From Lamellibrachia columna (Eukaryota; Annelida; Polychaeta; Sabellida; Siboglinidae), in assembly GCA_963662155.1 (NCBI GenBank), contig OY759265.1, positions 13,063,929-13,127,928 on the forward strand: a DNA stretch of 64,000 nucleotides. The letters run 5' to 3'. Of the stretch, positions 56,486-64,000 are shown piece by piece. Numbering within the stretch: the first letter of the stretch is position 1; every line of letters starts with the position of its first letter. Position numbers and translations under genes: made by a program. A model generated the notes under the pieces. The model searched no databases and was not told the origin of the DNA. It worked only from the letters and a program-made list of their open reading frames with translations.

Positions 56486-57300
56486 TTGAACGTCCATCTT
56501 GGACATGCCACATTTGACACACCTATCAGACGTGTAACCAACGACAATAAGACATCATGCCGCCCAAGCATCGCCAAAAAAAGCTCGTCAGAGGCTACTC
56601 GCTTTGAAGGTATTGACAATGAACTACTACAACTTACCTTTATTGCAACTCTGAGTGACAGTGATGTTATAAAACAATTGAAACGAGCTCTGTTCCCGCA
56701 AGAGATTGCTGACAAAATAGACTACTTAGCAGCTCAGACTGAGCAACTAAAACAAACTGTGAAAGAGAAGGACGAGAAAATCAAACAACTTGAAAGTAGA
56801 GTCGACTTGTTAGAATCGGCCAACGACAGCATCGAGCAATATTCTAGAAGATCCAATTTGAGAATAGAAGGAATACCCGAATCTGTAGGTATTGGTGAAA
56901 TTGAAAATGCAATCCTAGACATTGTCAATGATCATATGAAGTTAACCTCAGTCCTGCAGTCTCAGAGAGATTGAGCGAGCGCACAGAATTGGCCGCCCTA
57001 AAACGGATGGCGGGCGACCACGCACTAAGATTTTTTACACTAAATAGCGAACGTCGGAGGGACATACACAGCTCGAATCAACCTAAAACATCACAATACA
57101 GCCTCGGGTCTAAACCTTCGTTTATTTGTTAATGAACACCTCACGAAAACTCGTTCTGAACTTCTGTATGAACTTGGAAAAAAAATGAACTGATTTCTGA
57201 CTGTTGGTCTTTCAATAGGAATATCTTGTACACAGACACTCAGGGTGTTGTCCATCAAGTACGAAGTAAACAGGACGCATGTTTCAAGGTGCGCAGTGTT
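56486..57300 (+). pseudogene. LINE ORF1 relic (coiled coil plus RNA-binding domain)
   Basis: An N-terminal variable part is followed by a heptad-rich coiled coil (LAAQTEQLKQTVKEKDEKIK, QLESRVDLLESANDSIEQYS, positions about 56,720-56,845). RRSNLRIEGIPESVGIGEIE then opens an RRM-like domain, as in L1-type ORF1 proteins. After a frameshift at about 56,970 the text continues IERAHRIGRPKTDGGRPRTK, then NLRLFVNEHLTKTRSELLYE. After a stop, ILYTDTQGVVHQVRSKQD follows, the C-terminal domain. The product would be an RNA chaperone of retrotransposition. No matching ORF2 follows, and a copy of the array 2 exon lies next to it instead. Confidence 0.75.
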
Positions 57301-57711
57301 TGACGCCTGCGTTACGTAACTCCTGTGAACATTCCCGAGACACAGCTGCGTCAAATGACGTAAGCATTGTCTGGCACTTGCACACTTGCACACCTTCAAT
57401 TAATATAACCTATCCATGTTATACGGATAGATGATTTATTACAGAGTATCATTTTATTTTTCAGACTAAATACAATTACAGTACTATTTAGTTATGCTGA
57501 TTTGTAGTTGGTACATGCCAAATCAAGGCAGTAGGTTAATATATTACTATTGTTTTTGTTTTAAAAACAATTTTTCGATATCAAGAATATAACCACCTAA
57601 GCCTATGTGCGCATATCATTTAATGGGCACGTGAGATTATTAATGATTGGCAGACCTATCTCACCATTGTATTGTGACTTGTATTATCACCATTACTCTC
57701 GGTACCTCGAT

Positions 57712-57900
57712 GGTAAGCACGTTGAACAATCCCAAGGACTGGATAGCGTGCTGTATAACAACGTACCTTTACTTGAGGTTTTCTTACAGGTGTTGGGGTA
57801 GTTTTTTTGGTGGACCGAGAGTAAATAGTATAAAGGATCGCTTCAATCGGATCGTTGTTGCCTATCCCCATTTTGTGTGTTTACACAAGTAGGTGTCATA
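57712..57900 (+). pseudogene. Diverged single copy of the array 2 exon-like ORF
   Basis: taagcacgttgaacaatccc begins similarity to array 2 (12,329 onward). The acceptor tttcttacag is kept. The frame has indels at the start but then reads FFGGPRVNSIKDRFNRIVVA and YPHFVCLHK, the same protein text as in the array. The donor is changed (cacaagtaggt). It lies about 40 kb from the array and is clearly older than the array units are from one another. Confidence 0.7.
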
Positions 57901-58149
57901 ATGTCGAATTTCTGCGAATTGCTATTATATGAACTATTTTCCTGAATATGGTAAAGTAAATGTTAGAGTGTATATAGACGAATTGCATCGACAAGTTATG
58001 CAATAATAGTATCCAAGTGTGGTGTGGGAGCCCACATTGGAAGTTTATTGTTAGGCATGGGGCATGACCAGGTTATGCAATAATTGTACCCATGATGTTT
58101 TCGCTTTTGGCGTGGTACATTATATTAAAAGGGGTATCAACGTAATGGG

Positions 58150-58475
58150 ACCGTCCACGACACGTTCGTCGTCTCCAAGTCATGTTGACGGCCGACTTAC
58201 AAAGCGTTCAGCCGACTGTTCAACTGCCTTCCCCGCGCGCGCGACACCAGTGCGTCCGCACGAGCTATCGTCACGACACGTTAGCCGTCGTCACGACACG
58301 TTAGCCGTCTCCACGACATATTGCCGGCTGACATACTGTACGTCCAGCTGACCGTCCAACTGTCTTCCCCGTGTGTGACACCAGAGCGTCCGCGTCAGTC
58401 GTCGTCATGAAACATCGCCGTCTCCACGATCTATTGACATCTGGCTTACTATCGTCCAGCCGACAACAACCTCGA
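58150..58475. repeat. CpG-rich imperfect tandem repeat, 3 units
   Basis: gtctccacgac-type starts lie at 58,171, 58,307 and 58,420 (periods 136 and 113). Shared parts include ccgtccaactgtcttccccg, gacaccagagcgtccgc and cgtcacgacacgttagccgt. It is GC- and CpG-rich against an AT-rich background. Confidence 0.75.
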
Positions 58476-58529
58476 CATCACTGCGGTCGAAGTATTCTGC
58501 TGCCGGTGAGATTATGTGACCGCCCAGCA

Positions 58530-59490
58530 AACACATAACATTTTTATAACATTTGATAAAGGTTATATACATGTTATAACGAAAACATTTTTCAATAACA
58601 TTTCGTAAATGTAAATAAAATGTTATGTAAAATTTCAGAAACATCATACAGATGTTTTTAAGATAACGTAATTTTACAGTTTTCAGTGATGTTTTTAAAA
58701 AACCTTTTTGAACAATGTTTTATTAAAACATATATATAACATCATAAAAACATGTTTGACAAAGGAACATAAACATCAAAAAAAAATTATTTTAATGTTT
58801 TATTAAAAATTTCACCTTGAAAGGTATCAAAAAACCTTTGATTTTATGGCTAAACCCAGCAAACACAATACTGTTTTAAAAACATCAGAACAATGTTTTC
58901 TAAAATGTCATAAAAATGTTTTTTTAATGTTATAATAATATCAAAATGTGCCATCTTGGAAACATTTGAAAAACCTTTTTGAACAATGTTTTATTAAAAC
59001 ATATATATAACATCATAAAAATATGTTTGACAAAGGAACATAAACATCACAAAAATGTTATTTTAATGTTTTATTAAAAATTTCACTTTGAAAGGTATCA
59101 AAAAAGCTTTGATTTTATGGCTAAACCCAGCAAACACAATACTGTTTTAAAAACATCAGAAAAATGTTTTCTAAAATGTCATAAAAATGTTTTTTTAATG
59201 TTATAATAATATCAAAATGTGCCATCTTGGAAACATTTGAAAAACCTTTTTTGAACAATGTTTTATTAAAACATATATATAACATCATAAAAACATTTTT
59301 GACAAAGGAGCATAACATCACAAAAATTTTATTTTAATGTTTTATTAAAACATTTCACTTTGAAAGGTATCAGAAAAGCTTTAATTTTATGGCTGAGCCC
59401 AGCAAACACAATACTTTTTTAAAAACATCAGAAAAAATTTTCAAAAATGTAATAACAATTTTTTTTTGATGTTATAATAATATCAAAATG
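58530..59490. repeat. 271-bp tandem array rich in aacatt/aatgtt words
   Basis: cccagcaaacacaatac occurs at 58,855, 59,126 and 59,398 (periods 271 and 272), with a related partial unit before 58,855. Every unit is filled with aatgttt and its complement aaacatt at close spacing, for example ttaaaaacatcaga...atgttttctaaaatgt. Single strands would therefore fold into many short stems. No coding role is supported. Confidence 0.88.
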
Positions 59491-60109
59491 TGCGAAGCGA
59501 AGCCAGCGACAGCGATTGATGTCGGCGGCAGCGCAAAACAAACAACACGTTGATACTCGTTCATTGACATTGTTCACCTAATGTTTCTTGAGAATTGTCA
59601 AAGCAATTCTAAGTAGGTTTAAGCAGGCCCAGTTGGCATTTTCCCCTGGCGGCAGAAATTCGGGATCCACGACCGACCGCGTTATATCCGAATCCGCGTA
59701 ATATTACATTACATCGTAAATTTAATCGTTTTCGCGACGCGAAACCAACGAAAATACGAATTCGTCATCCGCATATGAAACGATGTTAAGTGGTGCGTAA
59801 TAAATGTATGCTTCGGTCGAGATCGGTTGAAAGACGAGGTGAAACAATTATTAATTCTACCTATTGTATTTTTCTGTGTTTTATCAGCTTACATACCACG
59901 TTTGTCAAATCATATACGTTTTCGGCTGCTCAGGTCCAGGTTATTATTTTCGATTCGTAGGCCTGTTGGTCCAGTACATCATCATTGTAGTAGATCTATT
60001 CCATAACAAAATACGTACGTGTGTTTTATTCAGTTCAAGAGTCAAGAGGGTGTGACATTTAAAAATAATACACGTTGATGCTAGTATACTCGTTTAATAC
60101 CTTATACCT
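59491..60109. other. Spacer between array and LINE
   Basis: No gene is supported. It begins with a GC-richer piece (gcgaagcgaagccagcgaca). Confidence 0.5.
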
Positions 60110-60115
60110 TATACC

Positions 60116-63100
60116 TTATGATACCTTATGACGATTCTGATCGCAGGATCCAGTTGGTTCCTCCATGATCAGATCTTCAGAATCAACTATTTTTATATCA
60201 TCATTTCCGGTTCCATTAGTTATTGTTAAAGGAGATTCATAATCGTATATTATTGCCTGGGTAGACCAGAATTTGTCTAATTTGTTTTTAAATGAGTTAA
60301 TTGATCTAGCTTGCACTACAGAGTTTGGGAGACTATTCCATGGTTCAGCCACTCTAAGAGGGAATGCATTTTTTCTTAAATTTATTTTTGCTCTTTGGGT
60401 AAATATTTTAATGGAGTGTCCTCTATTTCCTGATCTAAGTGTGACATCCTCCCATTTCAGGAGGTTTGGTGCAGATTCATTATCGTACAATTCGTGCATT
60501 ATTTTGTAGACTTCTATCATGTCTCCTCTTAGCCTTCGGTATGCTAATGTGGGTAGCTTCAGTAATTTTAGTCTTTCTATATATGATAAATCCCTCATAC
60601 CAGGAAGTTCTTTTGTGGCTCTTCTATGGACGTTTTCTATTGCTATTTTATGTTTTATCTTATATGGATACCATACTGCTACGGCATATTCTAGGTGAGA
60701 TCTAACCATTGTCTTATATAGTGGCAAAAAAGTGTGTGTGTCTAGGAATTGGAAGGTTCTTCGGATTATTTTTGTCATTTTGGTTGCTTTATTTACCACT
60801 TGGTTTATGTGATCATCAAATGACAATTTTGAATCGATAATTACACCTAAGTCAGTTTGCTTATCTATGGTGGCTAGAGAATGTTTAACATTATTGCTTG
60901 TCATGAAATATTCATTTTCACCTATATTATTTTTTCCAATTTCCATGTGTTTACATTTGTCTGGGTGGAATTTTAATAGCCATTTGTCGCTCCATTGTTC
61001 TAGGATACTTAAATCTTGTTGTAGTATATCCTGATAATTTTTATTAGTTATGGCTCTAAATATCTTAATGTCATCAGCGAACAGGAATGTATTGGATTCA
61101 GTTAAATCTGGCAGGTCGTTTACGTATAGAACAAACAGTAAGGGTCATAGGACAGATCCCTGCGGTATCCCTGATGTTACCTTGTGCCAGTTTGATTCTT
61201 TTCCATTTACTGCTACCTTTTGTCGTCTATTTGTGATGAATGCCTCTAAATCATTCCTAATGTTAAAACTTTTTAATTTACTTATTAGTCTCGTATGTGG
61301 CACAGTATCAAAAGCCTTTTGAAAACCCATATAAATAACGTCTATGTAATTACCCTTATCCATTTCTGAGGTCCATTCATCTAGTATTTTAATTAGTTGG
61401 AGAACTGTTGATCTGCCAGAGATAAAACCATATTGTTTTTGACTGAACAGACCATTGACTTTCATGTAACTGATGATGTGATTTCTAATAATTTTTTCCA
61501 TGCATTTACAAACTACGTTTGTTAGGCTTATTGGACGGTAGTTGCAAGCTAATTTCTTGTTTCCTTTTTTATATATTGCTGATATTTTGGCATCCTTCCA
61601 TTCGTCGGGAATACTTGATGTTTTTATAGATGTTTCAAATATTTTTTGTAATGGGAGACAGATATTTTCTGACAACTCAATTAGTAATCTGGCACCAATT
61701 TCATCAGGGCCAGGCGATTTGCTTATATTAAGTTCTTTTAATGTTAGTAATATTATGTTTTCAGTTACTTTTAGCTCATCCATTGCTAGTTTAATATTTA
61801 CTTTGGGTGTAGTTGGGATAGACCCTGTCTGTTCAGTAATGAATACACTGGAGAAGTAGTTGGCAAGAATATTTGCTTTTTCTTCATCTTCAGTTGTTGT
61901 TTGGGATTTCGGATTTGTGTGGTCTATATTAAGTTCCCCAATTCCTTGTTTAACTGTAGTTTTGGATTTATAATAGTTCCAGAAGACTTTAGGGTTTTTC
62001 TTAGTTTGAATGGCTAAATTTTTTTCAAACTCCTTTCGGAGCTTTCTGGTTAAAGCTCGGATTTTATTCCTGCTTTTACAATACTCTAGCTATTTTGTCC
62101 CATCCCTTGTTTCAATGTATCTTGTCCATAGTCTATTTTTACGTCTAATTAGTTTTCTGGTGTTTGCATTCAGGGGGAAATTTCCCTTTCTGTAATTTGA
62201 AACTTCTTTTTGAGGTACGTATTTATCTTCTAATAATCTTAGTACTGTTTTAAGGATTTCCCATTGGTCGTTAACGTTGTCTTTACAGTCTTTAAATTTC
62301 TCTTCCCAATTTATATCTGAACACTCTTTCCTCATTTCTTCATAATTTGCCTTATTGAATAGCTTCCGTTTTTTAGTGTATTTATTTGTTATAACTTTGC
62401 ACAAAATATTGAATGTAATGACACAGTGGTCACTTTTACCTAGAGGGCTGAGGTATTCTATTTCCCCTATGTTGTCTTCTTCGTTTAATAAAATCAGATC
62501 TAAAAGGTTTGTGTTAGTTGTGCCTCGTCCTCTGGTGGGATTTGAGACATGTTGATACATGAATGTGTCTCTAAGGCATTCTACAAATTTAAAATTTAGG
62601 TTACTGGGGTTAATTGATTTGGTCGTCCAATGTTTCCAGCTAATATCTGGGAGATTGAAATCTCCTGTAATTACAATGTGTGAATATTTAAGTCCTGATG
62701 TGGATCTAATCATATTTAGAAGTTCTGCGTTATTTTCTTCTGACCCCCCATCGCTCCTATATATGCATCCAAAGAGAAGTTTGGTTTTATTTTAAAGTTT
62801 AATTTCTATAAATAAGCATTCCTTGAAGGTTGAGACCAGGTTTATATTTTCTGCGTATATGGAATTTAAGACGTACATTATAATACCCCTACCTTCATTA
62901 TTTTCTATATTTTTGGAGAACAATGTATAGCCTTCTCAGTAAAATTCTGGTATGGTTACAGTGCATTTGGGGTTTTTTGGTTTTACCTCGTTAATTGCTA
63001 TTATGTGAGGTTTCAGTTCTTTAATTCTTTGTTCAAATTCATTTTGCTTGTTCCTTAGTTGGTCAGCATTGGTATAAAAACACAGAATGTTGCCTATGTC

Positions 63101-63196
63101 ATTAAGATTATTTTTATTAACATTTGTTTTACCATCCGTCACTCTAGGTGTAGTCTTTACTGGCTTTTCCTTATCTTTCTTATTTTTCTCTCCCAT
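60116..63196 (-). pseudogene. LINE ORF2 (endonuclease + RT), four nonsense codons
   Basis: All pieces are in one frame over 1,027 codons. In-frame stops are TGA 62,936-62,938, TAA 62,792-62,794, TAG 62,090-62,092 and TGA 61,145-61,147; no net frameshift is seen. The endonuclease has CFYTNADQLRNK, IIAINEVKPKN, VITGDFNLPDISWKHW and LGKSDHCVITF. The RT has [67 protein letters not shown] and an intact FLFADDIKIF box. The C-terminal region ends VAEPWNSLPNSVVQARSINS. Endonuclease and polymerase would carry out target-primed reverse transcription. The stops make this copy inactive unless they are sequencing errors. Confidence 0.88.
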
Positions 63197-63975
63197 GGTG
63201 GACCTCTGACTCTGTACAGGTATTCCCCCGATTTGTCTGCAGCTTCCTGCCTCTTTGCTTCTTCATATAGCTTTTTTGATTCCTCCCTTTCTTGTTTAGT
63301 TTTGTCATGATCAATTTTTATGTTTTTGAACTTGTCATTTTCTCTGATGTGATGGAACCTTCGAAGAAGGGTTCGTTTTTTGTCAATATGCGTTAAAGTG
63401 ATTAGAACTGGTCTGGGACCAGTTGCATTTTCCTTGGCTTCCCCAAGCCTCCGCGTTTCTGTGACATCAGTGTCTGTGAAGTTATTGTTTATTTCTATAC
63501 ACATTTCTAAAATTTGTTCTTTGTCATGTTGTTGTCTCGTAGTTTTTAGTTGTGATGTAGATTCTGGTAAGTTGAAAATTATTACGTTGTTGAGTCTTTT
63601 TTCTCTTTCTTTTGATTCCATGTTCTGTTCTTTTACCTGAATTTGTACGACTTCCTTAACTTCATTTGGGCTGATGACTTTGCTTGGGTTTTTTTCCAAC
63701 TTAGCTTCTTTGATCATTTCGATGACTCTTGTTTCATCCACTTTGGTTCTGATTTCTTTCTCTAGTTCAATGATTCTCTCTTCCACTTTCTTAAGGAACT
63801 TCTGACACCTTTCTTCGCAGCTTTTTTCATTTTTCAAGTTTTTCATTACTTTTGTGTCACATGGTGGACAAAACCAGTGGATTTGTGCTTTATCTGTCAT
63901 GACTTTGTATTCTTTATCAGTTATTTCCACACATTCGATGCAATAATGTTTGTCACAATATTCACATTCCAACAA
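63157..63975 (-). CDS. LINE ORF1 (PHD-like finger, coiled coil), partial view
   Basis: The open frame continues beyond the window's right end, so the true start may lie outside. It begins with CEYCDKHYCIECVEI...HWFCPPC, the second half of a PHD-like zinc finger. A charged coiled coil follows (FLKKVEERIIELEKEIRTK), then NNVIIFNLPES, RRLGEAKENATGPRPVLITL and KKRTLLRRFHHIRENDKFKN, the RRM/C-terminal text of LINE ORF1 proteins. It ends RKIRKSQ. Its 3' end overlaps the ORF2 start by 40 bases in a different frame. It would bind the element's RNA. It is intact within the window. Confidence 0.85.
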   Translation of the reverse strand: MLECEYCDKHYCIECVEITDKEYKVMTDKAQIHWFCPPCDTKVMKNLKNEKSCEERCQKFLKKVEERIIELEKEIRTKVDETRVIEMIKEAKLEKNPSKVISPNEVKEVVQIQVKEQNMESKEREKRLNNVIIFNLPESTSQLKTTRQQHDKEQILEMCIEINNNFTDTDVTETRRLGEAKENATGPRPVLITLTHIDKKRTLLRRFHHIRENDKFKNIKIDHDKTKQEREESKKLYEEAKRQEAADKSGEYLYRVRGPPWERKIRKIRKSQ

Positions 63976-64000
63976 TTTGTGGTTTGGTCCTTTGAAATTT

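Larger units (their letters stand above)
60110..64000 (-). mobile_element. Nearly full-length CR1/jockey-superfamily LINE, two ORFs
   Basis: Read leftward, ORF1 with a PHD-like finger (entering from beyond the window) comes first. ORF2 follows with endonuclease, RT and C-terminal region, and the element ends near the ataccttat repeats at about 60,095-60,120. It is related in protein text to the truncated LINE at 40,905-43,335 (shared PLYKxxVRSHLxYA, RATKxLPGM, LAYRxxRGDMIEVYK). It is the best preserved element in the window, with only four internal nonsense codons in ORF2. Confidence 0.92.

Overview
This is a gene-poor, AT-rich invertebrate nuclear window dominated by repeats. There are no bacterial operons and no rRNA. 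Coding pieces are short and flanked by AG and GT splice signals. The mobile elements are of animal type: LINEs with PHD-finger ORF1s, a tRNA-derived SINE, a pogo/Tigger-like MITE, a Mutator-like transposase head and a Gypsy-type integrase linked to a Ulp1-type protease. Together these suggest a marine invertebrate, perhaps a mollusc or another lophotrochozoan. The species cannot be fixed from sequence alone.

Left part (1-24,124) is built from three kinds of duplication. A 1.34 kb tandem array fills 1-4,790. It is joined to a stray piece of a second array (4,793-5,391). A 4.6 kb segment (5,392-9,994) follows, and it recurs almost identically at 19,587-24,124. Between the two copies lie a TIR-domain relic (10,477-10,832, minus strand), a 1.83 kb tandem array (10,849-17,652) and 1.9 kb of single-copy DNA with exon-like pieces. 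Each full unit of the 1.83 kb array carries an antisense fossil reverse transcriptase and a 106-base exon-like ORF with splice signals. Both copies of the 4.6 kb segment carry exon-like ORFs, a 65-bp minisatellite, a fossil L2-like RT and an NRF1/ETS/YY1 promoter signature.

Middle part (24,125-43,460) holds a 1.13 kb tandem duplication with a 40-bp minisatellite, and a decayed PHD-containing LINE that has lost its 3' half. It also holds exons of unrecognised, apparently broken genes, a 27-bp minisatellite, a SINE, a hairpin-rich segment, a Mutator-like transposase N-terminus and an SGNH-hydrolase fragment. Two LINEs close it: one on the plus strand with YADD intact, one on the minus strand with its FADD box deleted.

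Right part (43,900-64,000) has a LINE 3' fragment and a multi-exon integrase plus Ulp1 protease relic with a repeat linker. A MITE follows, then a multi-exon unrecognised gene (48,494-50,970) whose exons are open. Further on are a LINE ORF1 relic, diverged relatives of several left-part segments (54.4-57.9 kb), two tandem arrays, and a nearly full-length minus-strand LINE that runs off the right edge.

Most pieces are non-functional, so no pathway is reconstructed. The best candidates for real host genes are the 48.5-51.0 kb gene and the exon-like ORFs in the duplicated segments.
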